NCBI GenBank assembly: GCA_037143795.1
Contig: JBAWXZ010000003.1
Location: forward strand, 62,001-126,000
Length of the DNA: 64,000 nt
Direction: 5' to 3'
Source of the DNA: Firm-13 sp037143795
GTDB taxonomy: Bacteria > Bacillota > Clostridia > Saccharofermentanales > Saccharofermentanaceae
Below are positions 26,601-36,500 of the stretch, in pieces; position 1 is the first letter of the stretch; the number at the start of each line of letters is the position of its first letter. Both the position numbers and the translations under genes were made by a program. The notes beneath the pieces are model-generated. The model worked only from the letters and a program-made list of their open reading frames with translations. It did not search any database and was not told the origin of the DNA.

Positions 26601-27197
26601 GTGAAAAAAGAGAGGCTATTCATTTCCATCCTCGTTCTGGCTGCAGCTATAAGCTTGTCATCCTGTTCTTCCACGGTAAGGAGTGCTGAATCATCTCATG
26701 AAAAAGAGACGACTCGCATAACAGAAGCCGCGGCAACATCAACACCTGCTCCAACAGCGACGCCGACACCGACACCGACTCCATCTCCCACAAAAGCGCC
26801 TACACCTACGCCTGAACCAACGCCGACCCCGACCCCCACGCCCACACTATCGCCTGAGGAGAAGGAAGCGTCATATATTTCAGCGGAATACAAGGAATAT
26901 GCGCGCAATCCTGACACACATCTAGGTGAACTGATCAAAATGGACGGGAAAATAGTCCAGGTCCTCGAAGAAGATTCAGACGGCGGTAAATGGCTGACTC
27001 TGCGGGTCGCACAAGACTCCGACTATGACAGCATCTGGATGGTCGGATATCTGCTCCCGGACGGCGAGTCGCGGATTCTGGTTGACGACAAGGTCGCCTT
27101 ATACGGAATATATGGAGGGGTAACCTCCTATGAAACAGTCATGGGCGACACGGTAACAGTCCCGCTTCTGTATGCGGATGGCGCTGTCATAAAATAA
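26601..27197 (+). CDS. lipoprotein with Thr-Pro linker
   Basis: A 198-residue predicted lipoprotein. It starts at GTG after AGGAGG. The signal peptide ends with the lipobox SLSSC (Cys about 23). A low-complexity (Thr-Pro)n linker occupies about 45-90, a flexible spacer across the cell wall. The distal 95 residues form an OB-fold-like domain with LIKMDGKIVQVLEE and WLTLRVAQ, similar to tRNA-anti-like or DUF-type extracellular modules; I do not recognise a function. The CCGACG/ACACCG-type DNA repeats in the linker could vary in number. Confidence 0.78.
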   Translation: MKKERLFISILVLAAAISLSSCSSTVRSAESSHEKETTRITEAAATSTPAPTATPTPTPTPSPTKAPTPTPEPTPTPTPTPTLSPEEKEASYISAEYKEYARNPDTHLGELIKMDGKIVQVLEEDSDGGKWLTLRVAQDSDYDSIWMVGYLLPDGESRILVDDKVALYGIYGGVTSYETVMGDTVTVPLLYADGAVIK

Positions 27198-27252
27198 TAG
27201 GACAGTAAAGAAAAACAGTAAGGATAGCATATGATTTCGAGACCGAACGGAA

Positions 27253-27292
27253 AGCCAGCGTCTGCATACTTAGAGGCAGACGCTGGCTCTTT
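27253..27292 (+). terminator. Rho-independent terminator
   Basis: GCCAGCGTCTGC and its exact complement (12 bases) around a 10-base loop, followed by TCTTTC. Ends the lipoprotein transcript. Confidence 0.75.
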
Positions 27293-27316
27293 CAACTAAG
27301 ATACAAAGGAGAAGAA

Positions 27317-27457
27317 ATGGCGAACAGAAGTCATTCCGGATTCAAAAAAGCACTGGCCATTTTGTTGTTTATACCGCTGTTTATTCTTGTGTGTGTTGCT
27401 ATTTATTTTGTCATACGGGAGGGAATGACAGCTGCTTTGATGGATGTCTTAAAATAA
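27317..27457 (+). CDS. 46-residue single-span membrane peptide
   Basis: A short frame preceded by AAGGAGAAG, beginning MANRSHSGFKK, followed by one hydrophobic stretch (about 12-33) and ending REGMTAALMDVLK. The positive N-terminus and single helix make an inside-facing membrane peptide; it has no named family. It sits between a terminator and the HigBA operon, so it is its own transcript. Confidence 0.55.
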   Translation: MANRSHSGFKKALAILLFIPLFILVCVAIYFVIREGMTAALMDVLK

Positions 27458-27528
27458 GCCAGAAGTGCAGCTATGAAAACAAATTATTATTTCTTTCCAT
27501 GTCTGCAATTGATAATTTATGAATTCAC

Positions 27529-27798
27529 TTATCGCAACTCGATATGCAGTTCTTTACCGAGGCCATGAGCAACCTTGGCCAGGAAATCAAGGCTTGGATT
27601 GCATGAACCATTCTCAAAACGGCTGATGTTGGATTTCTGCGTACCAATTCTTTGAGCTAGCTCTTCCTGTGTGATGTTCTGCTCTTTGCGTGCCTTCAGC
27701 AGCAGCGCGATTGCTTCATATCGGGGGCGGAGCTTATCGTATTCGAGCCGAGTCGCGGGATCTTCAAGAAGAATTTTCTTAACGTCATCATGTCTCAT
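27529..27798 (-). CDS. higA: HigA-type antitoxin (XRE helix-turn-helix)
   Basis: An 89-residue antitoxin with the helix-turn-helix RKEQNITQEELAQRIGTQKSNISRFENGSCNPSLDFLAKVA. The N-terminal arm (LEDPATRLEYDKLRPRYEAIALLLKA) contacts the toxin. It starts at the ATG after AAAGGAGC, overlapping the toxin stop by 11 bases. It should repress its own operon through the palindrome at 28190-28218. The order toxin then antitoxin is the HigBA signature. It is related in sequence to the orphan antitoxin at 57101. Confidence 0.85.
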   Translation of the reverse strand: MRHDDVKKILLEDPATRLEYDKLRPRYEAIALLLKARKEQNITQEELAQRIGTQKSNISRFENGSCNPSLDFLAKVAHGLGKELHIELR

Positions 27799-28156
27799 CG
27801 AAATGGCTCCTTTCATAATCGCGCTTATATTTCAGCGCGCGATCCAGTTCAATCTGTGGTGTTTTCATTGTCTTTTTAACAAACGCACTAAGTAGTACAA
27901 TTGTATTTTTAGAAAAAGTAAAATAGAATATCCGCGAAATATCACCTGCAAATCGGATGCGTAATTCCCAAATTCCTTTATACCGAAAACCTTCGATTGA
28001 AGCGATATTAACCTCATTTGGGTTTGTACCATATTCCTCCAACAAATCAATCTCTCGAAGAGCCTTCGCTTTCATCTTTGGTGAAAGATTTATAAGGAAA
28101 TCATAAACCGGAATCCTGCCATTATCTTTCTCATAATATTCGACAAACCATGGCAT
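27788..28156 (-). CDS. higB: HigB-type toxin (RelE/Gp49-like)
   Basis: A 122-residue ribosome-dependent mRNA interferase of the RelE/HigB Gp49-like group. Family features are PVYDFLINLSPKMKAKALREIDLLEEYG near residue 17, IRFAGDISRIFYF (about 66) with the catalytic basic/hydrophobic core, and SAFVKKTMKTP (about 89) with Lys pairs near the C-terminus. It cleaves mRNA on translating ribosomes when freed of HigA. It overlaps the antitoxin gene. The operon has an operator-promoter directly upstream. Confidence 0.85.
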   Translation of the reverse strand: MPWFVEYYEKDNGRIPVYDFLINLSPKMKAKALREIDLLEEYGTNPNEVNIASIEGFRYKGIWELRIRFAGDISRIFYFTFSKNTIVLLSAFVKKTMKTPQIELDRALKYKRDYERSHFDET

Positions 28157-28189
28157 TATGTGCTCCTGTCTGCAGGTTCACCTGCGATA

Positions 28190-28218
28190 ATGTTATCACT
28201 TGTGATAACTGCTGTCAA
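28190..28218 (-). promoter_or_regulatory. HigBA promoter overlapping its operator palindrome
   Basis: On the minus strand TTGACA (28218-28213), 17 bases, then TAACAT (28195-28190). The spacer holds the palindrome GTTATCACTTGTGATAAC (28192-28209). A repressor bound there would block polymerase, as expected for autoregulation by HigA. In the remaining gap up to 28594 no gene is visible. Confidence 0.75.
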
Positions 28219-28594
28219 TGCATTTCTGGAGAAATACATCGGATTTGATGCTGGTAAATTGGGTTTCAAAATATGAATGAGTCAGTTCTTTGTATATTGG
28301 TACGACAAAATTACATCTTCGAACAATTGATTACAATATGATATATACGCAATTGAAAAATTCCAATCACACCTCGCTAATGTACCAATCTGCCTCGTCG
28401 CTGATCACAATATTTTGACATCTATCTTTAAGCATGTGATATATGCGAAAAATGAGATAGAATAAGTGATATGATTCTTATTGATTTAGTTGTAATCAAA
28501 TAGTAAATCAGCGAATGAATCACCTGAAAATCCACCGGCGACAATCAGAGAAGCTCACGTCACAGATTGAGGCTTCCCAACAGAGGGTTACGTC
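28219..28594. other. AT-rich gap without a gene
   Basis: Between the HigBA promoter and the NERD-helicase the sequence is AT-rich and I see no reading frame, structured RNA or clear terminator. A weak promoter for the next gene may be here. Confidence 0.5.
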
Positions 28595-30280
28595 ATGAAC
28601 AAGCCCGTCATGCTGCCCCCCAATATCCCTGATTCAGCCAGCGGCGCGGAGAAATTGATCTTCGAAGAGCTCAAGGTCCTGCCGATGGACTGCACTATTT
28701 TCCACTCGGTCGGCCTTGCGGAGCACAAGCATAATGCCTATGGCGAGATTGACTTCGTGATCCTGTCCGAGCGCGGCGTCCTGTGCCTCGAGGTGAAAGG
28801 CGGCGGGATCTCCACGCATGACGGCCGATGGGAATACACCAACGGCAGCGGCTATACGACCGTTAAGGATGAGAGTCCCTTCCAGCAGGCGACCAATAAC
28901 ATGTATTCCCTTCGTACGTATCTTCGCAAAAAGCTGCCCGCCAACACCGGTCTCTACCACGTGCAGTACGCCTGCGCGGTCGCTTTTCCCGATATGATAT
29001 ATACGCATAAAGAAATCGATTTTGACGGAAGCCTGATATATGACATCCGGAAAACAGATCTCGCGGCCTTCATCAATTCCGCCTACGACTATTGGACGCA
29101 GAAATTCCTCGTGCAAAACAGCCAGGCCGGCACGCACATGACCAAAGAAGACCGCTGCGCTTTTGCAGCCTTGATCCGCACGGACTTCGGCATAACCGTC
29201 AACCTTTCCCATCTGATAAGCGACACAGAAAATGAAATCATACGCCTGACGGCCGATCAGATGGCCTATTTTGAGGCAGCCTCGGACAACCCGCGCATGC
29301 TCGTCACAGGGGGCGCCGGCACCGGCAAAACACTCCTCGGGCTCGAGCTGGCCAGGAAGGCGGCGCTTGCAGGGAAGCGGGTTCTTTTCCTGACATATAA
29401 CAAAAACATCGCTGCCAAAATTGCAGCGGAATGCCGCCGTGACAAGCAGACCGGCGCGCTGATCACCGTGTCCAATTTCCACGAATACCTCAAGTCCTTT
29501 GTCGAAGAAGCACCCGAACCCGACACGGACATCGATCACTTTTATAAGCAGACACTTCCCTGTAAGTTTATCGAAACCATATCCTCAGGCGAGAAGAGCC
29601 TTGCGCCATACGACCTCCTGGTCATCGACGAAGGACAGGACCTCATCCGACTCACATACTGCGAGTGCTTCGAGCTCCTTCTTCAGGGCGGCCTGGAAAA
29701 AGGAAACTGGTGCATCTTCCTCGACGCGAACCAGAACCTCTACAATCCGGTAGACCTCGAAGAAGGGCTCGAATACATAGAGTGCCTCAAGCCCTATCGC
29801 TACAGACTCATCACAAACTGCCGCAACACCCGCCAGATCTCCGACTACAACAAGACCATGACACATATCGATGCATCCAAAATCCTCAAAGCCGAGGGCG
29901 TCGAAGTCGAGATCATCCACTACAAAGATCCGCAGGACCTCAAGGCCCTCCTGCGCAAAACCATCCTCGCCCTGCACAACCAGGGAATTCCCTATGGAGA
30001 CATCACCATACTGACAAAACACACCTTCACCAATTCGCCCCTCGCCAAGCTCAACCTCTTCGAATCCATCTGCTCCATGCAGCCCATCACAGAAACCTCC
30101 ATCGTCAACCTCGTCGACACCAGCATCCACCACTGCACCATCTACAGCTTCAAAGGCCTCGACGCCAAGATCATCTTCCTAATCGATCCGGAGCCCGGTG
30201 GGGATGATGCGGCCAAGTATTTGAACTATACTGCGATTTCGAGGGCTAGGGCGGGGTTGTGGGTGTTTAGGGGTGGATAA
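28595..30280 (+). CDS. NERD nuclease-SF1 helicase/ATPase fusion
   Basis: A 561-residue protein. The N-terminal NERD domain (about 14-130) has the nuclease-like motif YGEIDFVIL...VLCLEVKGG (Asp then Glu-x-Lys). The C-terminal part is a UvrD-like ATPase: Walker A GGAGTGKTLL (about 238), Walker B/DEGQD (about 344-348), an RNTRQISDYN segment and final ISRARAGLWV motif. There is no complete UvrD C-domain. Such fusions are found among defence genes; a nucleic-acid-degrading role is inferred. The gene is GC-rich like the surrounding chromosome and ends just before the AT-rich island. Confidence 0.8.
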   Translation: MNKPVMLPPNIPDSASGAEKLIFEELKVLPMDCTIFHSVGLAEHKHNAYGEIDFVILSERGVLCLEVKGGGISTHDGRWEYTNGSGYTTVKDESPFQQATNNMYSLRTYLRKKLPANTGLYHVQYACAVAFPDMIYTHKEIDFDGSLIYDIRKTDLAAFINSAYDYWTQKFLVQNSQAGTHMTKEDRCAFAALIRTDFGITVNLSHLISDTENEIIRLTADQMAYFEAASDNPRMLVTGGAGTGKTLLGLELARKAALAGKRVLFLTYNKNIAAKIAAECRRDKQTGALITVSNFHEYLKSFVEEAPEPDTDIDHFYKQTLPCKFIETISSGEKSLAPYDLLVIDEGQDLIRLTYCECFELLLQGGLEKGNWCIFLDANQNLYNPVDLEEGLEYIECLKPYRYRLITNCRNTRQISDYNKTMTHIDASKILKAEGVEVEIIHYKDPQDLKALLRKTILALHNQGIPYGDITILTKHTFTNSPLAKLNLFESICSMQPITETSIVNLVDTSIHHCTIYSFKGLDAKIIFLIDPEPGGDDAAKYLNYTAISRARAGLWVFRGG

Positions 30281-30396
30281 ATTTGCAAACAAACGAAACG
30301 ATGCTGGTATTAATTGGGCTATTAATGGGACAATGAAAAGAGTAAAAAGAGATTATCTATTTATATATATTTATATTTATTAAGATAGGATGAATT

Positions 30397-33300
30397 ATGG
30401 AATCTTTATTTATGCCTGGAGATAATGTTAGAGTAGTTAGTACAGGTAAGGTTGGTACAATTAATTCTATAATTAAGCAAAACGCTGCATATGGATATAA
30501 AGTGACAATAGACGGAAAAACTGTTATTTATCAAGAAAAATTTTTAGAGAATTTTTTTGATGAAGAATCTGTCATTATGGAACAATATAATTCAAGTGTC
30601 ATGGGTAGTCTTGAAGATTTTAGACTCTTTCAAATGTGGTATAGACTTAATCGACCAGTTGAAACGAATTTATATAGTTATATGAATAACAAAATTATAT
30701 TTAATCCTTATCAATATAAACCATTATATAAATTTATATCACATACATCACAGGAGCGACTGTTTATTGCAGATGAGGTTGGTGTTGGCAAAACAATTGA
30801 AGCTGGGATAATAATCACCGAAATGATTGCAAGGGGAAGACTAACAAAGATGACTCCAGTCCTGATTGTATGCCCAAATGCTTTGGGACCTAAATGGCAA
30901 AATGAAATGAGAGAAAAGTTTAGTTTGCGATTTAAGATACTAGACAGTAGGAGTCTTGGCTTCTTCTTGCGTTCAATTACGGAAGGGGATGTTCCAGAAG
31001 AGTACCTCTATTCAATAGTAAGCTTGCAAGTATTACGAATGGAAAAAAATCTTAATCAGCTGCATCAAATTGATGAACAGCGTATTAATCCGTTTTGGAG
31101 ATTTGTTGTTGTTGATGAAGCTCACCATATGCGAAACAAAGAAACCGAAGCTAATAAAGTGGGTTGTGTTTTAAGCCGACAGACGGAAATGCTGTTAATG
31201 CTTTCCGCAACGCCTTTAAACTTGTGTGAAAGAGACTTATTTAATCAACTTCAAATTCTCAACCCAGATATTTTTGTTGATGAACCAACATATCTGGCTT
31301 TAACAGAACCGACTAAACTCATCAACCAGTGTAGGAAATTATTAATATCTTGCGAATCTACGGTGCCTTTGGAAATTACAGAATTGATTGAAAAAATGGC
31401 TGCGAGTAACACTGGAAAATCAATAATATCGCATCCTGATATACAATTACTATATGCAAAATCAAAAACCGGGGAGTCATTACAAAACAGGGAAATTGCT
31501 AGAATTGATAGAGCTTTAGCTTCATTAAGTCCAATCGAAAATACATTTACACGGACACTTAAAAGGGAAGCATTTGGGGAACCAATTATTCGCGAAACAA
31601 TGACACTGCCTGTGATACTATCAGATGAAGAAATGACATTTTATAATGATGTTGTTGAAATAACAAAGGAAGCATATTTATTTAGGTCTGGTGATAGTTC
31701 TGCAATTGGGTTTGTTACTAATATGCCCAAAAGGATGGTGAGCAGTTGTATCCCTGCAATGAAAACGTATCTTGAGTCATGTGTACAGAATGCTTCAATT
31801 CCAGATATTGATTTGGAAGATTCCGATTATGATCTGGATGACAAGCCTGATACCACTTTGCCACCTGAAATGATTGATATTTATAAGGATTTACTAAAAC
31901 GGGCAAATAGACTGTCTGCTACTGATTCGAAATTTGAGCAATTTGTAATATTTGTTGAAAAAGTACTGGCGTCATTGAACAATAAACAAATTGTTGTTTT
32001 TTCATTTTTTGTAAGGACACTTCACTATCTACAGGATAAATTGTCTGCGGCAGGATATTCCGTCGGAATTCTTTCCGGAGATGTCCCAATGCACAGCGAT
32101 TTAAAACAGATGGGAAGATGTGAAATAATTCAAGAATTTGAAGATGGCAAAATTCAGATTCTCCTTGCAAGCGAAGTTGGAAGTGAAGGTCTGGATTTTC
32201 AATTTTGTCAGTCAATTATTAATTACGACATGCCATATAACCCAATGCGAGTAGAACAGCGAATTGGAAGAATTGATAGATTTGGACAAAAAGCAAAAAA
32301 GATTATTATAGGGAATCTTTATATCGAAGGAACTGTCGATGAGAGAGTATATGATTTGCTTTTTAATCGTATCAATATTATCGAAATGAATGTGGGTTAT
32401 CTTGAACCAATTATCGGAAAAAAAGTAATAGACCTACAAAATGATATCATTTCGGGGAATCTTACAGATTCACAGTACGCTACGAGAGCTAGAGATATTG
32501 AATTATCCATTGAAAAATCAAAAATTGAAATGGACAATTTTGAAAAAAACTATCGATCTCTTGTCCAAGATGATCAAATTGTGGACTATCTATCAAACGT
32601 AGATCGCTCTGATTTTGTAAATCCTCAAGATGCAATCCAGTTAACAAGGAAAGTTATGCAATATTGGTCTGGCTGTAGTTTGAAAATGATAGATAAAGCG
32701 GATTTGTTTGGCATTCTAACAGTATCTAAGGAATTAACGGATGCACTTGAAGAATTTTTACGTAAACCTGATTGTGCTGGGTATTATGGAGCAGCTAAAG
32801 AATTGCGTCCGATTATTGACAACAGCCCCAAAATATCAGTCGTCTTTGATGGTACTGCAGCTGTGTCAAATCCACATTATCATTTTCTATCACCTTGCGG
32901 TCATTGGAGCAAGTTTCTTCTAAATGAAATTGAAAAACGAAAAAATCTATACAGAAATTTTAAAATCGAAATGTCATTGAAAAATTTAGGTCTGCCAGAA
33001 GGTGAATATGTAGTTCCAATATTTGAAACAAAAATTGAGGGTTTTAGAAACGATATATCACTAAATGCAGTTCCTGTTGAAATTAATAGTTTTCAGATCG
33101 TCCAAACGGATTATGTGCAATTTTCGCGACTACTAATAGCACAATCAACTGAAAGCAGTGAAAATGGATTTGGCAATTGGGGCTTGAATCTGGCTGTCGA
33201 TGAAGTCGTTGACAAAGCAAGACAACAAATTGAAATGTTGACAATGGAGCGAATCAATACAATGCAAATAGAAAATGAATACCAAATAGAAATGCGTAAA

Positions 33301-33546
33301 GCATCTCTATTGCAAGGGCTTTCTTCAAGGAAAGCTAGACTTGAAGAAGGAATTGCAGAGCATCGAGAAAGAGCTACGGAATCTGATAAAGACCCGAATG
33401 AAAGATATATAAAGGGAATCCAAACTCGAATTTCAAATGATGAAGAATGTACCTTAGAAAAAATTAAGACCATCAGTCAAAAAAATAATATAGCATTTAA
33501 TATTTCCTTGGCAGCAATTGTATTATTGGAGGACTTTGAGGAATGA
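30397..33546 (+). CDS. SNF2-type helicase, defence island gene 1
   Basis: A 1049-residue SF2 ATPase. The N-terminal 60 residues form a KOW/SH3-like barrel (PGDNVRVVSTGKVGTIN). Walker A is DEVGVGKTIEAG (about 125), DEAH box VVVDEAHHMRN (about 238), and motif VI QRIGRIDRFGQ (about 621-631). A Lys/Glu-rich coiled coil follows (about 955-1010). It probably translocates on DNA. Its stop overlaps the ATPase start (ATGA), so the two are coupled and work together. The AT-rich codon use differs from the host genes. Confidence 0.9.
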   Translation: MESLFMPGDNVRVVSTGKVGTINSIIKQNAAYGYKVTIDGKTVIYQEKFLENFFDEESVIMEQYNSSVMGSLEDFRLFQMWYRLNRPVETNLYSYMNNKIIFNPYQYKPLYKFISHTSQERLFIADEVGVGKTIEAGIIITEMIARGRLTKMTPVLIVCPNALGPKWQNEMREKFSLRFKILDSRSLGFFLRSITEGDVPEEYLYSIVSLQVLRMEKNLNQLHQIDEQRINPFWRFVVVDEAHHMRNKETEANKVGCVLSRQTEMLLMLSATPLNLCERDLFNQLQILNPDIFVDEPTYLALTEPTKLINQCRKLLISCESTVPLEITELIEKMAASNTGKSIISHPDIQLLYAKSKTGESLQNREIARIDRALASLSPIENTFTRTLKREAFGEPIIRETMTLPVILSDEEMTFYNDVVEITKEAYLFRSGDSSAIGFVTNMPKRMVSSCIPAMKTYLESCVQNASIPDIDLEDSDYDLDDKPDTTLPPEMIDIYKDLLKRANRLSATDSKFEQFVIFVEKVLASLNNKQIVVFSFFVRTLHYLQDKLSAAGYSVGILSGDVPMHSDLKQMGRCEIIQEFEDGKIQILLASEVGSEGLDFQFCQSIINYDMPYNPMRVEQRIGRIDRFGQKAKKIIIGNLYIEGTVDERVYDLLFNRINIIEMNVGYLEPIIGKKVIDLQNDIISGNLTDSQYATRARDIELSIEKSKIEMDNFEKNYRSLVQDDQIVDYLSNVDRSDFVNPQDAIQLTRKVMQYWSGCSLKMIDKADLFGILTVSKELTDALEEFLRKPDCAGYYGAAKELRPIIDNSPKISVVFDGTAAVSNPHYHFLSPCGHWSKFLLNEIEKRKNLYRNFKIEMSLKNLGLPEGEYVVPIFETKIEGFRNDISLNAVPVEINSFQIVQTDYVQFSRLLIAQSTESSENGFGNWGLNLAVDEVVDKARQQIEMLTMERINTMQIENEYQIEMRKASLLQGLSSRKARLEEGIAEHRERATESDKDPNERYIKGIQTRISNDEECTLEKIKTISQKNNIAFNISLAAIVLLEDFEE

Positions 33547-36500
33547 TTGATAAAGAGTTTGAAAAGCTTGTTGAAAGACGAAAGAATTGGCTGAAAGCTG
33601 ACTTGGAAAATGGGTTTAACACATTCCAAATTATTGCTAACCTGTATTCAGAGCCAACACATTTTGTGTATGAAATTCTTCAGAATGCAGAAGATGCAGG
33701 TGCTACTAATGTAAAATTTTGTTTGTATTTTGACAAATTAGAAATTTTTCATGATGGAAGAGAATTTACATTAAGAGACGTTGATTCTATTACGGCAATT
33801 GCTAAAAGCACAAAAAGTGACAACGTTAATGCTGTTGGCAAATTTGGAATTGGCTTCAAATCCGTTTTTGCAATTTCAGCCCAGCCACAAATAGTCACGC
33901 GAAACTATATTTTTCGTATAGATAACTATATTATGCCGCAACTCGGATCTCTTAATGGTTCAGTAGAAAAGTATCTAGGGGAATATACAACAAAAATCAT
34001 TTTGCCATTTAAAAACGAAAAATATTCCCAAATAGAGATTTACGAAATGTTATCTTTGAAAATCAATAAACTTGAACCGGAAACTTTGCTATTTCTTAAA
34101 AACATTCAATGTATTAAGGTATCTAATCAAGTACAGGATAAAGTAAGCGTTGAATATGATGAAAAGCTGTACCATAAAGAAAAAACGAAATGTATAGGTT
34201 CGCAAGAAATTTGCATTTCAAATTCAAACAAACATCAGAAATATGAAGATGAAGAAAATATCATTTTGTATGCAGGTAATTCTTCGGAAAAGTGGAAGGT
34301 CTTCAGAAATGTTATATCAGATTCGTCCAACCGAGAGTATTGCATTGAAATTGCTTACAAAATTGATACGGATTCATCGGGAAATGAAAATGTTCAGTAC
34401 TTGAAATCAGCAAAAATGGCGGTAATGTTTATGACAGAAAAAATAACTAACCTTGGATTTGTTATTCAGGGTCCATTCAAAACTACACCGGCACGTGACA
34501 ATGTACCTCCTGATGATCCATGGAATCAATTTGTTATGCAGAAAATCGGTGATCTTACAGTAATGAGTATGATCAGGATGCGTGATTTGGGAAAGCTTGA
34601 TCGAAATTTTTTGTCAGTCATGCCTGTAAATAGCGAATATTTTATTGGAAGATCAATCAAGGAAGCAATAGCCTTACCGGTATTTGAAGCAGTAAAAACA
34701 GCATTAAGCAAAGAAAGTTTAATTCCAACGCAAACCACAGTAAATCCATATGTGAATGTGAAACAAGCACTTCTCCCCAATACCGCAAAATTGTCGCGTT
34801 TAGTTTCAAATGAGCAATTGAATGATTTAATTCAAAAAAATATGTTTTGGGTTGACCCGGAAATAACCGAAAATAAGGCTCAGACACGAGAACTCTATTA
34901 TTATTTTCGCGACCAATTAAAAATCGAAATATATACAGATGAAAAATTTGCTAAAAATTTTGAAACGGACCGATTTATTAAAAAGCAGACAGACGAATGG
35001 ATCATACAGTTCTATAACTATTTGGCTGATAATATAACAACATATTTCAAGAAGCCATATGTTAATTATTACTGTTCAGTACAGAAAATAACGCCAGGTC
35101 CATTCTTTAATGCTCGTATTGCAAAGTTAACCGATAATTCTTTTGTGCGCTTCTTCAAGGACAATATCGACGCAACACCTCAAGTGTCTCTTCCAGGGGA
35201 ATTTGAAAATGTTAGCAATACAATTAAACGTGTATTTGCAAGCAATAAAGATGCAATAAGACTATTTACTGGACTAGAGTTGAAAGAATTCGTTTTGTTT
35301 GATGAAGTAATGCAAAATGTTCTTCCTCGGTATATTAACTGTAAAGCAATTAACGACAGAAATATTGACTACTCAGATCATAAAAAAATAGCAAAAATGC
35401 TTTCAACAGGTACGTCTACACAGGTCGCTATGTTACTTGATAAAATAAAGACGACTAAACTGTTCTATGGACAACTACTTTCGGATGAATCATCTGTTAT
35501 TGCCTCAACATTACAATATGGAATTATTGTTAAAAACTCTTTGCTGAATCGTGTTGATGGTGATCGAATTGACACAATTCGAAGACTAACAAATACAAAA
35601 GTTGTCATACTAGATTCGTCCTATTCCAAAATATATACAATAGAACAATTCAAACAAATGGGTATCCTGTACAAGCCATCAGATACCGAGATTACTTTGA
35701 AAATTATTCTTCCAAACTATTTAGTAAGCGCAAAGTGTGTTTTGGATAAAGATGCAGTTAAAAAGAATACTAGTGATATTTTATTTATAATCAATACATT
35801 GAAAATTCTTCAAAATTCTGTTGAAGAATTGAATACTATAAAATCTGCGCCAATCATAATAACAGACACCGGTAAAAATTTAGTGCAATGGTCAAGCTTG
35901 AAAGAAACATATGCAAGGACTCCTGATTTGATTGAATATTTTAAAGGTAATACAGCAATTCATTTTTTGAGTGAACACTACAAAAAATTCGATTCAGACG
36001 CATATAAAGCTATAGAGCAAGCATGTAATAAATTCCCGAAGTTGATCTGCAGTGAATTCCCAAACAGTAAATATTATCAAAAAGGGTTTACGTATGATTG
36101 TGTCATTGAGGGTATGCGAGAATGTTTTGAAAAATCCGTATCAAAGTCTTCATCTATTTTTATCTGGAATTATTTAGTTAGCATAGTTGATAAACTGCTG
36201 TTTTCAGGTGTAATTGAGCGTGCTAATGACCGTGCATTTAAGGGCTCCGGATATGTATCAGAGACAATTGACTCTCAATTCTATCAAATTGCTAAACAAG
36301 CAAAATGGTTGTATACAAATGAAAATAAACGTTATCACCCATCACAAATTTCAATAGATAGTTTTTGTGATGGATATGATGTTCGAAGTAGTAAAGCTAA
36401 ATTGTTGATTTCTCAACTTAATATTCAGGCTACTTCAGTTAGATCTGAGGCAATTAGTCATTTGTCCTCCATCGAACAGAAGGCAATTGAAATGGTTGCT

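Noticed and set aside
26740..26860. ACACCG/CCGACG repeat as a mobile or CRISPR element
   Set aside because: It codes for the Thr-Pro linker in frame.
28634..29539. 301-residue minus-strand frame opposite the NERD-helicase
   Set aside because: Shadow frame in GC-rich coding DNA; no motifs.
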